DNA of 11,148 bases from Thermoprotei archaeon (GCA_027038805.1 JALWGO010000164.1:1-11148), one strand, 5' to 3'; positions 1-6,850 are shown, counted from the stretch's first letter. Notes: generated by a model not told the origin, from the sequence alone. Numbers and translations: made by a program.

Positions 1-431
1 GCTTTTAGTACGCTATGCTTAATTTTCATTATAGCAGTTAGCTTACGGCTTCTAATCCATAAGTGTCTTTTATCTAATAAATAGTCTATTCCCTCGCCTC
101 CTCTTATTGGAAAGACATCTGATAAACCGACTATTCGTAACCATGTCACTTTTAACTCGTATCCTCCTGGTGCTCGTGGGTCTTCTCGAACAATACCTTT
201 AACCATAAAGCTACTTTCTCTTGTTATCTTCTCAGCCTCCTCCCATGTCTTCTCGTCGACCTCGTTTTTCACTACAAGACATTGGATTATTCCTTCACTG
301 TCTCTTAGAACTATGAATATTTTTGCACCAATGTGACGTTTTCTGTAGACCCATCCTCTCAGCATTACTTCTTTTCCGATCATTTCGGGTTTCATTACGT
401 CTTTTGTTTTAAGAAATCCCTCTCCAGGCAT
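1..431 (-). CDS. asnS: Asparaginyl-tRNA synthetase, N-terminal part (cut by window edge)
   Basis: Class IIb aminoacyl-tRNA synthetase that charges tRNA-Asn with asparagine in the cytoplasm. I translated the minus strand by hand from the ATG at 431: it begins MPGEGFLKTKDVMKPEMIGK and stays open to base 1. About 143 residues are visible. They contain the OB-fold anticodon-binding domain (GWVYRKRHIGAKIFIVLRDSEG, then FMVKGIVREDPRAPGGYELK) and the linker DYLLDKRHLWIRSRK that leads to the catalytic core, which lies outside the window. The RHLWIRSRK linker and the APGG segment fit archaeal AsnRS better than AspRS, but the catalytic domain is needed to exclude AspRS. An in-frame GTG at 440, with an AGGGT tract nine bases upstream, could extend the protein by three residues. 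It is divergent from the gene at 547. Confidence 0.88.
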   Translation of the reverse strand, partial: MPGEGFLKTKDVMKPEMIGKEVMLRGWVYRKRHIGAKIFIVLRDSEGIIQCLVVKNEVDEKTWEEAEKITRESSFMVKGIVREDPRAPGGYELKVTWLRIVGLSDVFPIRGGEGIDYLLDKRHLWIRSRKLTAIMKIKHSVLK

Positions 432-455
432 CTTATTCACTCTGTTACCCTATTG

Positions 456-498
456 TCTCAGACACTTAGTACTAATTCTTATTTCTTGCTTTCTGAGA
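456..498. repeat. 7-bp inverted repeat in the asnS/547 divergent intergenic region
   Basis: TCTCAGA at 456-462 and TCTGAGA at 492-498 are perfect reverse complements separated by 29 bases. They sit between the two divergent starts. This could be an operator half-site pair or chance; nothing else supports a role. Confidence 0.3.
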
Positions 499-503
499 GC
501 AAT

Positions 504-513
504 GCTTATTAAG
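504..513 (+). promoter_or_regulatory. TATA-like element upstream of the 547 gene
   Basis: GCTTATTAAG is centred near 509, about 38 bases before the ATG at 547. That predicts a transcript start near 535 and a leader of roughly 12 bases to 547, or about 45 bases to the alternative ATG at 580. The core is nearly palindromic, so it could also face asnS, but that would give a long asnS leader. Confidence 0.4.
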
Positions 514-546
514 TTTCTAGTAACACTAACCTTCCGGCGTTGAATA

Positions 547-768
547 ATGAGCACTGGATTATTTAAAGGAGTAAATGCTATGGGGCATTCCGGTTGGGTA
601 ACTGTAAAATGCCGTATATGTGCCAGAACATTGCTTATAGGAAGAGATATAGTATATTATTGTCCAAAATGCTATAAGGATAAAGATGCCTACTTCTGTG
701 AAGCCGATTACAAGAGATTAAAGGGTAAATGTCCGTATTGTGGAAGCGAGTTAAAGATGGTTCTCTAG
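547..768 (+). CDS. Small RING-like zinc-binding protein (73 aa, function unknown)
   Basis: The protein has seven cysteines plus one aspartate in four pairs: C22-x2-C25, C39-x2-C42, C51-x2-D54 and C62-x2-C65. Eight ligands in this order resemble a cross-brace RING/treble-clef fold (the YFCEAD segment also recalls the end of a LIM domain), and C62-PYCG is a typical zinc knuckle. Function is unknown; protein binding or nucleic-acid binding are both possible. Start choice is uncertain. ATG 547 has no SD but sits just downstream of a TATA element. ATG 580 (codon 12) has AAAGGAG at 565-571, eight bases upstream, the spacing seen elsewhere in this window; all metal ligands lie after it. The next gene starts 23 bases downstream on the same strand, so they are probably co-transcribed. 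Confidence 0.7.
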   Translation: MSTGLFKGVNAMGHSGWVTVKCRICARTLLIGRDIVYYCPKCYKDKDAYFCEADYKRLKGKCPYCGSELKMVL

Positions 769-791
769 GATATCAGTAAAAGGGTTTTTAG

Positions 792-1136
792 TTGATAGTG
801 AAAGAATACATATTTGATCGACATAAGAGAGTTATTGTTGTTTTTGAAAACAATGTAACTTTTCTGTCGATAGATGTCTATAGTAATAAGTGGAGCCATC
901 CTATAGATTATGAGATGAGAGATAAAGATGTATCAATTATTTATCATAGAATTAATGGAGAGGAACTTGGTGCAAAATGGATAGAAATTGTAGGGTTAAA
1001 GACTACTGATAGAATCGAGACTATTAATGTCCGAGTACTTTACGACAGAAATATTGATGAAAACAAGATTAGAGAAACTTATTGCTGGGCACTGGAAAAA
1101 ATTGAAAAGAAACATTGCATTAGTATTAAAGAATAA
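792..1136 (+). CDS. Hypothetical protein, possible remnant of an HhH-GPD DNA glycosylase N-terminal domain
   Basis: 114 residues from TTG 792, with a GGG tract seven bases upstream; GTG 798 is an alternative. The predicted pattern is beta-rich in the first 80 residues (VIVVFENNVTFLSIDVYS, KWIEIVGLK, INVRVLYDR) followed by a helix (NIDENKIRETYCWALEKIEK). The run VRVLYDRNIDEN...ETYCWALE reminds me of the end of the N-terminal domain of AlkA/OGG-like HhH-GPD glycosylases, which normally continues into a helix-hairpin-helix catalytic domain. Here a stop follows within about 15 residues and the remaining 108 bases before dcd cannot hold that domain. It may therefore be a truncated or stand-alone domain. 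This resemblance is from memory and is weak. It is likely in one unit with the small zinc protein upstream. Confidence 0.6.
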   Translation: MIVKEYIFDRHKRVIVVFENNVTFLSIDVYSNKWSHPIDYEMRDKDVSIIYHRINGEELGAKWIEIVGLKTTDRIETINVRVLYDRNIDENKIRETYCWALEKIEKKHCISIKE

Positions 1137-1230
1137 CACTAATATATTGTACCATTTAAAACAAATATTGTAGAATAAGATAACATCATGTAACTGTCCG
1201 TAGAGTAAGCTCATTTATTAGTATACTATA

Positions 1231-1236
1231 GGAGGG
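1231..1236 (+). promoter_or_regulatory. Shine-Dalgarno site that fixes the dcd start
   Basis: GGAGGG ends eight bases before TTG 1245. An ATG at 1238 lies too close to the site and is in another frame, so the TTG giving the family-typical N-terminus MILGDRDL is the start. Confidence 0.75.
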
Positions 1237-1244
1237 TATGGCAC

Positions 1245-1775
1245 TTGATTTTGGGGGATCGCGATCTCAGATACTATATAGAAAAGAAGAGGATTATAAT
1301 AGATCCTTTCAGTGAAGATATAATAAGAGAAAACGGCTTGGACTTGAGACTAGGTAATCAGATTGCACGAATGCTTAATCCAGGAAGAGTATTTGATACG
1401 AGAAACCCACCGAATGAATATTCTGACTTCTATCACATAGAAGAAGGAGATTCATTCATAATTAATCCACATGAACATGTTCTATTAACTACTCTCGAAT
1501 ACATAAAGTTACCCGATGATATAATGGCGTTTGTTAATCTTAGAAGTACATATGCCAGATTAGGCATATATGCACCTCCAACTATAGTTGATGCAGGTTT
1601 TGAGGGGACATTAACTATAGAGCTTGTGGGAGGAGAATTTCCAGTAAGACTTTATGCTGGAGATAGATTCCTGCACCTGGTTTTAGCTAAGACGACTTCC
1701 CCCGTGGAGAAACCTTATAGAGGGAAATATCAACGTCAGCGTGGAATTACCTTACCTCGATTTAGAAAGTTATGA
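1245..1775 (+). CDS. dcd: dCTP deaminase
   Basis: Deaminates dCTP to dUTP on the route to dTMP; some archaeal members also hydrolyse dUTP to dUMP (bifunctional DCD-DUT), which I cannot decide here. The 176-aa length fits the family. It begins MILGDRDLRYYI, close to the usual MILSDRD. The nucleotide-binding and catalytic block is visible: R100-S101-T102 and R105-L-G (compare the RSSxGRLG motif), then VDAGFEGTLTIE, with E126 aligned to the catalytic glutamate of E. coli Dcd. The C-terminal GKYQRQRGITLP resembles the flexible lid that closes over the triphosphate. Start is TTG, set by the GGAGGG site. The 3' end overlaps the convergent PHP gene by six bases. Confidence 0.93.
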   Translation: MILGDRDLRYYIEKKRIIIDPFSEDIIRENGLDLRLGNQIARMLNPGRVFDTRNPPNEYSDFYHIEEGDSFIINPHEHVLLTTLEYIKLPDDIMAFVNLRSTYARLGIYAPPTIVDAGFEGTLTIELVGGEFPVRLYAGDRFLHLVLAKTTSPVEKPYRGKYQRQRGITLPRFRKL

Positions 1776-2366
1776 GTTCTTCTTGATTACTATTTTTACT
1801 TTGCTTTTCTTTATTGAATCAAATATATCATCTATAGTCAGGTCTTTGACTTCAATATTATTATATACTATTCCTATTTTATCAATTGAATGAGCATCAC
1901 TATTACCTATGCCTGGTAATCCCATGACCTTAGCAGCATATTGTGCCATTCTATTCGCATGTTCTGCTGAAGACCCATTGTATACTTCTATTGCATCCCA
2001 TTTGTAGTTATATATGTCTTCGCCAACACTATTCCTTTGATCATCAAAAGGGTGCGCTGGTATTACGAGACAATTATTTTCGTGCGCTACATCTATTAGT
2101 TCACTTATTTCTCTAGGTGTGTTTATAGGTGAATCACATAGTAGTAATACATCTCCTTTTACACTACTAACCTCGCATCCTATTATAACTAATAGATCTA
2201 AACTACCTACATACCGCTGAGCCATTAGTGCCCCTTGAAAAGTATCATGGTCTGTTATAGCTATAACGTTTAAACCTTTATAGAATGCTGCTAGGACTAC
2301 TTCTTTTGGACTATTTAAACCATCACTTGCTGTCGTATGGATATGTAAATCAGCGCTTACGATCAT
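1770..2366 (-). CDS. PHP-domain metal-dependent phosphoesterase
   Basis: Stand-alone PHP (polymerase and histidinol phosphatase) hydrolase of 198 aa, probably a phosphatase or nuclease using two or three metal ions. Metal-ligand motifs occur in family order: H8-I-H10 with D15, D39-H40 in ITDHD, E65 in GCEVSS, H105 in PAHPF, and D157-A-H159 in GNSDAH. No extra DNA-polymerase or HisK-specific domain is present. The substrate is unknown; relatives act on nucleoside 3',5'-bisphosphates or short oligonucleotides. ATG at 2366 is preceded by a GGTGG tract about ten bases upstream. It diverges from the ferredoxin gene across 55 bases and runs tail-to-tail into dcd. Confidence 0.88.
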   Translation of the reverse strand: MIVSADLHIHTTASDGLNSPKEVVLAAFYKGLNVIAITDHDTFQGALMAQRYVGSLDLLVIIGCEVSSVKGDVLLLCDSPINTPREISELIDVAHENNCLVIPAHPFDDQRNSVGEDIYNYKWDAIEVYNGSSAEHANRMAQYAAKVMGLPGIGNSDAHSIDKIGIVYNNIEVKDLTIDDIFDSIKKSKVKIVIKKNS

Positions 2367-2421
2367 TATCTAGTCCACCAGTTCCTGGGATTATTATTGT
2401 GTACAAAGTAATATTATTAAC

Positions 2422-2652
2422 ATGTTTTGGCTAGTTTATTTTCCGAAGGCGTGGGAGTTGAGGCCTCAGGTAATAGTGGTTGAAGAGAAATGTAATGGGT
2501 GTAGTTTATGTGTGAAGTTATGTCCTGGTGAGGTCTTTGAATTAGTTAATGGAAAGGCGAGAGTAGTTCGTGAGGAGAATTGTGTTCTATGCTATGGATG
2601 TGTTGCTCTATGTGATCCTAAGGCTATAGTAGTTAGGGATCTGGATCCATAG
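2422..2652 (+). CDS. Ferredoxin with two [4Fe-4S] clusters
   Basis: 76-aa electron carrier. Two complete CxxCxxCxxxC motifs are present: C24, C27, C30, C34-P and C54, C57, C60, C64. Each cluster of the bacterial-type fold takes three cysteines from one motif and the fourth from the other. The N-terminal stretch MFWLVYFPKAWELRPQ precedes the first beta strand and is longer than in minimal clostridial ferredoxins. It could be a free carrier or a small subunit of an oxidoreductase; no partner enzyme is adjacent. No SD precedes ATG 2422, and an AT-rich element near 2389-2398 would fit a leaderless transcript. Confidence 0.9.
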   Translation: MFWLVYFPKAWELRPQVIVVEEKCNGCSLCVKLCPGEVFELVNGKARVVREENCVLCYGCVALCDPKAIVVRDLDP

Positions 2653-2659
2653 TGGCATA

Positions 2660-3433
2660 CTATGGTATTATACTGGAGGCTCTTTTACAGAATTCCTTTA
2701 CTAAGAGTTCCCCCAGTCTAGCATTTGCTTTATCAGGGGACCCGTAGGCTAATAGTGTTTGGTCTTTTTCTATCGATGTATATGTTTCAATTCCTTTTCT
2801 TCTTTGCCATGGAAGCCTATTATTTTTCACAATATATTTCTCTATTCTTCTAATATCTTCTTCTCTAATAATATCCCAATATAAGAGAAGACTTAATTCT
2901 ATTTCATCACTATGCAAAAACATACCAGTGGACGAGTGCTTTTCTATTATATCACTAACGAGTTTCCACCAATCAATTACTACTATCTCCACGCCATCGT
3001 TTCTTAAAGCTATTTCCCTCGATACAACTCTTATTATTTCGCTATTCCCCCCATGTGCGTTCAATATTATTATCTTTTTGAACCCTATTTCTATGAGCGA
3101 TGTAACTATGTCGGTTAGTAAATACATTATAGTTAACGGGGATAAAGTTACAGTTGCACCACTTTTCTTCCATTCAATACTTAAGCCATAGCCTATGGTT
3201 GGGGCTATTATTGAACACTTCCCGTTTCGATATAATTCTCTTGATAGCTCAATAGATAGTCTTTCGGCAATTATTTTATCTGTTCCCAAGGGAAAGAATT
3301 CTGTGTGCGGCTCAATACTACCTAATGGTATGATTACTCTATCACATCCATCTATATTTGATAATAGTTCTTTTACATTCATATATTCTAGGAGAAATAT
3401 TGATTTATTGTCAGCCAGGCCGGTTTCTCTCAT
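2660..3433 (-). CDS. Creatininase-family amidohydrolase (possible ArfB-like FAPy deformylase)
   Basis: Metal-dependent amidohydrolase of the creatininase/creatinine amidohydrolase fold. Family motifs (numbered from the longer GTG form, 260 aa): GSIEPHTEFFPLGTD with E44, H46 and D55 as likely metal ligands, NAHGGN with H130, and HSDEIE with H177, E180 and E182. In archaea one characterised branch (ArfB) removes the formyl group in riboflavin and F420 biosynthesis. Assignment to that branch is inference, because T47-E48 replaces the usual G-x-H after EPH. The longer form starts at GTG 3442, but that codon lies inside the SD AGGTGAT, so I place the start at ATG 3433 (257 aa). It follows the winged-helix gene by 54 bases on the same strand and may share its transcript. 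Confidence 0.85.
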   Translation of the reverse strand: MRETGLADNKSIFLLEYMNVKELLSNIDGCDRVIIPLGSIEPHTEFFPLGTDKIIAERLSIELSRELYRNGKCSIIAPTIGYGLSIEWKKSGATVTLSPLTIMYLLTDIVTSLIEIGFKKIIILNAHGGNSEIIRVVSREIALRNDGVEIVVIDWWKLVSDIIEKHSSTGMFLHSDEIELSLLLYWDIIREEDIRRIEKYIVKNNRLPWQRRKGIETYTSIEKDQTLLAYGSPDKANARLGELLVKEFCKRASSIIP

Positions 3434-3437
3434 CCCA

Positions 3438-3444
3438 ATCACCT
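3438..3444 (-). promoter_or_regulatory. Shine-Dalgarno site that fixes the creatininase-family start
   Basis: On the minus strand AGGTGAT matches the complement of the archaeal 16S rRNA 3' end and stands four bases before ATG 3433. The upstream in-frame GTG (3440-3442) is part of this site and is therefore unlikely to be the start. Confidence 0.75.
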
Positions 3445-3487
3445 ATAGGGTCGAAGAAGAGAAGATTCATCATGATTAGTTTAAGTC

Positions 3488-4207
3488 TCATTCTATAAAC
3501 CTATATTCACTTCCACCGTGGAGGTAGACTACTCCTTCCTCTATTAGCTTTTTTAGTAATAGTATCTCATTGCTATTTAGTTTCTTTACTTCCGAGACTT
3601 TTAAGGGAAATTTCTTCTTAAAAGTCTCAAAGTATTCTCTATCTATTATCATGTTACCTATAACTGATACATAATTATTTACAACATAGTAATCAAGGGA
3701 TCTACCCATGTGTTGCCTGGCCTCTTCTATAGACATTATCTTCTTCTGTTTTATTAACGCTAAGAATTTATCTCCTTTCCCTATTTTGTTCTTTCCCTCT
3801 ATAGCGTCTAATCTAGTCTTAATGTTTGCTATTTCTTTTTCTATAGCGTTTATTTTTCTGTTCAATTCATTTATATTCTTCATTATATTTGATATTATTT
3901 CTGAAAGCCATCTCGAATCCATATCTTGTTTATCTAGCCTATTTATAGACTGTATTGAAGATTGAGATGTGATTTTATTTTCTTGTTGAGATCTTGTTCT
4001 CTCTTCCTCATATTGTTTTCTTGCTAGCCTTGACTTTACTACTACATAGCCTTGTCCACTTCTTGCAATAATCCCCTTGTCTCTTAATATATATAGTATC
4101 TTTCTGACTCTAGTTAAGCTCTCACCTATACCGTCTGCTATTTGTCTAGGCTTTGCTCCGGGATTTTCAAGTAAATAATTGATTACTTTCTCGTATATTG
4201 ACGCCAT
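3488..4207 (-). CDS. Winged-helix DNA-binding protein with central coiled coil
   Basis: 239 aa in three parts. Residues 1-58 form a winged helix-turn-helix: helix 1 YEKVINYLLENPG, recognition-type segment KPRQIADGIGESLTRVRKILYILRDKGII, wing ARSGQGYVVV. Residues 60-95 are charged and polar (Q/S/E/R-rich), a probable linker. Residues 96-138 have heptad-like hydrophobics (IISNIMKNINELNRKINAIEKEIANIKTRLDAIE) and should form a coiled coil, implying a dimer or higher oligomer. Residues 143-239 are a second folded region with no family I recognise. Probably a transcription regulator or chromatin-associated protein; target unknown. ATG 4207 is supported by AGGTAG with nine-base spacing. It is divergent from the 4300 gene over an AT-rich promoter region. 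Confidence 0.75.
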   Translation of the reverse strand: MASIYEKVINYLLENPGAKPRQIADGIGESLTRVRKILYILRDKGIIARSGQGYVVVKSRLARKQYEEERTRSQQENKITSQSSIQSINRLDKQDMDSRWLSEIISNIMKNINELNRKINAIEKEIANIKTRLDAIEGKNKIGKGDKFLALIKQKKIMSIEEARQHMGRSLDYYVVNNYVSVIGNMIIDREYFETFKKKFPLKVSEVKKLNSNEILLLKKLIEEGVVYLHGGSEYRFIE

Positions 4208-4299
4208 TAGAGCTACCTTTACTTTATCCTGTATTAAATATTTTATTTAAAGACTTTTAAACTCTAGGTTGTTGATATATTGTTTGAGGAACTCCCATA

Positions 4300-4629
4300 A
4301 TGGTTAATATAGATGCATTGAAGAGAAAAGTAATTGAATTAATTGATGAGAGCCATAACCAGTGGGCTAAGATGGCTTTCTATGGCGACCCCGAGGTCTC
4401 AGCTATATTAGAGGTCGTATATGATAGATGGGAAAAAGCGGGTAATACGGGTTACCCTATAGATCATGCTACTCGGGAGGAATTAGAAGTACTTGCATCC
4501 AAAGCAGAGAGATATAGAAATGCTGGACCAGAGGTAGCTTACGCCATAGTTTACGGTGAAAAAGGAGGAGAAGAAAAAGAGGAGAAGAAAAAATCTAAAT
4601 CACTCATTAGGAGACTACTGGGAATCTAA
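4300..4629 (+). CDS. Small charged protein of unknown function next to DGGGP synthase
   Basis: 109 aa. Residues 1-78 look helical (DALKRKVIELIDESHNQWAK; ATREELEVLASKAERYRNAG; PEVAYAIVYG). Residues 86-100 are a nearly pure Glu/Lys/Gly linker (EKGGEEKEEKKKSKS), and the protein ends in a short basic amphipathic segment, SLIRRLLGI. That layout of globular helix bundle, flexible linker and terminal hook suggests a docking peptide or peripheral membrane contact; this is inference. No signal peptide or membrane span. Start ATG 4300 has GAGGA (4286-4290) nine bases upstream. Stop and the next ATG are two bases apart, so it is almost certainly co-transcribed with the prenyltransferase. Confidence 0.7.
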   Translation: MVNIDALKRKVIELIDESHNQWAKMAFYGDPEVSAILEVVYDRWEKAGNTGYPIDHATREELEVLASKAERYRNAGPEVAYAIVYGEKGGEEKEEKKKSKSLIRRLLGI

Positions 4630-4631
4630 TA

Positions 4632-5495
4632 ATGAATACCATTACAGCATATATTGAGATAATTCGACCAGTGAATTCAGTTATGAATGGTATAGCTGTT
4701 ATTGTTGGATACATTATAGCTTGTGGATGTTTAAGTATAAATATGAACATAATATTAGGCTTCCTCGTAGGTTTTTTCTTGACAGCTTCATCGATGGTTA
4801 TAAATGATTACTTTGATAGACATATCGATGTAATAAATGCTCCTCAGAGACCAATACCGAGTGGTCGTATTAATGAAAGAACTGCTAAGATTTACGGAGT
4901 CTTATTAGGAATTATAGGGTTAATTGTCGCCTTATACCTGGGCATAATCTTCTTTACGATTGCGTCTATTTCTTATACAATATCATTATTATATAATTGG
5001 AGAATGAAGAAGACAGGTTTTATAGGAAATCTTATGGTGAGCTATTGCGTGGCAGTACCGTTTATTTATGGCGCATTACTGGCTCCTATGAAAGACTTAA
5101 CATCTGCAGCAATATTTGCTTTAATAGCGTTTCTAGCCAACACTGGACGCGAAATTACTAAGGGAATAGTTGATGTAGTGGGTGATAGCTCACGCGGCAT
5201 AAAGACAGTTGCAGTAAAATATGGTTCATCACATGCTGCTATTATAGCAGCATTATTCTATATAATTGCTGTTATTTTAAGCATAATTCCATTATATGAA
5301 GGATTAGTTAACATTTTATATACTCCATTAATAATTGTAACAGACATAGGAATATTATTAAATACTGCCAAGATACTGAAATCACCTACACGAGAAAATG
5401 CGTACAAGGTTAAGAATAGAATACTCATATTCATGATGGTAGGCTTGCTAGCTTTTACTATAGGTAGACTACCATTGGCATTTAAAATATTTTAA
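4632..5495 (+). CDS. Digeranylgeranylglyceryl phosphate synthase (UbiA-type prenyltransferase)
   Basis: Integral-membrane prenyltransferase, 287 aa. DGGGP synthase attaches the second geranylgeranyl chain to geranylgeranylglyceryl phosphate, making the second ether bond of archaeal membrane lipids. Both Asp-rich Mg/diphosphate motifs of the UbiA family are present: NDYFDRHID (D59, D62, D66), followed by PQRPIPSG, and REITKGIVDVVGDSSRGIKT (D181, D185), followed by VAVKYG. The REITKGI-D-V-GD pattern is characteristic of the DGGGP synthase branch rather than the ubiquinone or heme O branches. About eight or nine hydrophobic spans are visible. ATG 4632 follows the upstream stop by two bases; only a weak GGGA site precedes it. 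It converges on the 5507 gene with 11 bases between stops. Confidence 0.88.
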   Translation: MNTITAYIEIIRPVNSVMNGIAVIVGYIIACGCLSINMNIILGFLVGFFLTASSMVINDYFDRHIDVINAPQRPIPSGRINERTAKIYGVLLGIIGLIVALYLGIIFFTIASISYTISLLYNWRMKKTGFIGNLMVSYCVAVPFIYGALLAPMKDLTSAAIFALIAFLANTGREITKGIVDVVGDSSRGIKTVAVKYGSSHAAIIAALFYIIAVILSIIPLYEGLVNILYTPLIIVTDIGILLNTAKILKSPTRENAYKVKNRILIFMMVGLLAFTIGRLPLAFKIF

Positions 5496-5506
5496 ATCGA
5501 AACAAT

Positions 5507-6397
5507 CTATTCTACTAATATCATTTTATTACTATTAAATATTATAATGCCGTCATTGTACATATCCATTAATAAGTTGTATATGTCATTACCATACCTC
5601 TTTTTTAATTCTTTTGCATCAATACCTCTTTTCAATTCGTTATATAGTTTCTTGCTAATAACATATTTTTTCTTCCTTCCAAATACTACTATACTATTAC
5701 TCCAACGATCCTTACTTATCTTATTATTGTTTTTGTTAGTATTTACAACATCAATATAATGCTTGCTATTTATATCATACTCTGTATTAGATTTTATATT
5801 AGATTTATTTATAATAGACATTATATCATCTATATCTATTATATTTAAGTATAATTCTTTAACATTACTTACATACTTTAAATGAATGCATTTTTCTAAC
5901 ATATTGTCCTTTATAATTTTAATAATGTTGTTGATGTTAGGACTAGGATATTTTTCTATTAGCAAAACGATTTTTATTCTAGATCCACAAAGAGTCCTAA
6001 AGAGTCTTACTATATTCTCGCTAGGATATTTCAATAACGATTTAACTAAAATGTATATACTATTGTGTTCTTCCGTGTTGTTTCTTTTCTCACGCATAGG
6101 TGCATTTATTTTCTCATAATTGTCTATTATTTTCGTGTTTACTGTTATCTTTACTCTTATTATACTATTCCTGCCTTTTAAATACCTAACTACTGCTAGA
6201 GTTGCTGCAATACCTATTAATATATAGTAATTTTCTATTATATAACGTATAATATTATGTATTCCATTATAAACTGTGGGTCTGCGTACTAGGAACCTTA
6301 TAACAGTGTAACTGCTTCTTGTAATTGTTTGAGTAGTTATATTAAATTGATTATTTTTACTCACATTATTTTCCAATGCAACTATGACGGGCGTCAA
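5507..6397 (-). CDS. Membrane-anchored protein with a winged-helix-like C-terminus (family unknown, start uncertain)
   Basis: I do not recognise the family. From the TTG at 6397 (296 aa) it has a polar N-terminal segment with two N-glycosylation sequons (N11-V-S, N19-I-T), one clear membrane span (YYILIGIAATLAVVRYL, about 58-73) followed by basic residues, a long Ile/Asn/Lys-rich region, and a C-terminal segment (about 236-296) reading as helix-helix-helix-wing: ISKKLYNELKRG, DAKELKKRYG, NDIYNLLMDMYNDGIIIF, then a short hairpin to the end. The frame stays open upstream to a TAA and encodes ITIRLGILLALIFIIAIL directly before the TTG, a classic signal or anchor sequence, yet there is no in-frame ATG, GTG or TTG there. 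The gene is markedly more AT-rich and Asn/Ile-rich than its neighbours, suggesting fast evolution or transfer. With the extension it would be outside-loop, span, cytoplasmic DNA-binding-like tail. Confidence 0.65.
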   Translation of the reverse strand: MTPVIVALENNVSKNNQFNITTQTITRSSYTVIRFLVRRPTVYNGIHNIIRYIIENYYILIGIAATLAVVRYLKGRNSIIRVKITVNTKIIDNYEKINAPMREKRNNTEEHNSIYILVKSLLKYPSENIVRLFRTLCGSRIKIVLLIEKYPSPNINNIIKIIKDNMLEKCIHLKYVSNVKELYLNIIDIDDIMSIINKSNIKSNTEYDINSKHYIDVVNTNKNNNKISKDRWSNSIVVFGRKKKYVISKKLYNELKRGIDAKELKKRYGNDIYNLLMDMYNDGIIIFNSNKMILVE

Positions 6398-6489
6398 GAT
6401 TGCTATTATAAATATTAGTGCTAATAATATCCCTAACCTTATAGTTATCCCTACATTATTAGAATATTTATAAAAAGTATAAATATGCT

Positions 6490-6849
6490 CTATTTATTAT
6501 AATGTTGTTCCCAGTACTCTACTATATCATATCCGAAGATAGTTTTAAACATCTCCCTACCTTCAGGGGTCATACGCTTAGGAGTCCAAGGAGGCTCCCA
6601 TACTAATTCTACATCCACGCTTTTAACACCCTCAACTCTTGATACAACATCCTTTACTTGTTCGACTATGAGATAAGCTACTGGACATCCCGGTGCAGTT
6701 AGAGTCATTTTTATTCTAACATTTCCTTCCTGATCAATATTTAACTCATAGATTAAGCCTAAATCCCATACATTTATAGGTATTTCGGGATCGTGCACCC
6801 TACGTAGCTCTTGTATTATCTTCTCCCTTAATTCTTCCACATTAACCAA
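6490..6849 (-). CDS. SufT/MIP18-family (DUF59) Fe-S assembly protein
   Basis: Small DUF59 protein, a family (SufT, PaaD, MIP18/FAM96) that assists maturation of Fe-S proteins. Visible hallmarks are HDPEIPINVWDLGLIYEL near the N-terminus and MTLTAPGCPVAYLI with the conserved Cys55, then VEGVKSVDVELVWEPPWTPKRM. The C-terminal tail REMFKTIFGYDIVEYWEQHYNK extends slightly past the core. A longer frame opens at GTG 6858, but that codon is inside the SD AGGTGA (6855-6860). The TTG at 6849 has the ideal five-base spacing and gives MVNVEELREK, 119 aa. The cinA-like stop lies one base upstream of this start, so the pair is translationally linked in one transcript. Confidence 0.87.
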   Translation of the reverse strand: MVNVEELREKIIQELRRVHDPEIPINVWDLGLIYELNIDQEGNVRIKMTLTAPGCPVAYLIVEQVKDVVSRVEGVKSVDVELVWEPPWTPKRMTPEGREMFKTIFGYDIVEYWEQHYNK

Positions 6850-6850
6850 A

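Noticed and set aside
996..1214. Minus-strand 72-aa ORF opposite the 792 gene
   Set aside because: It is a shadow of the plus-strand frame, Phe/Asn-rich as expected for antisense AT-rich DNA, with no supporting signal.
1137..1244. Non-coding RNA between the 792 gene and dcd
   Set aside because: The stretch is AT-rich without paired boxes; an ATGATGT on the minus strand has no matching D box.
3411..3472. Possible second C/D box RNA on the minus strand: ATGATGA at 3466-3472, GGGATGA near 3430-3436, CTGA at 3411-3414
   Set aside because: There is no terminal stem beside C and D, no acceptable D' box, and the span runs into the creatininase-family coding start, where the boxes are explained by SD and codons.
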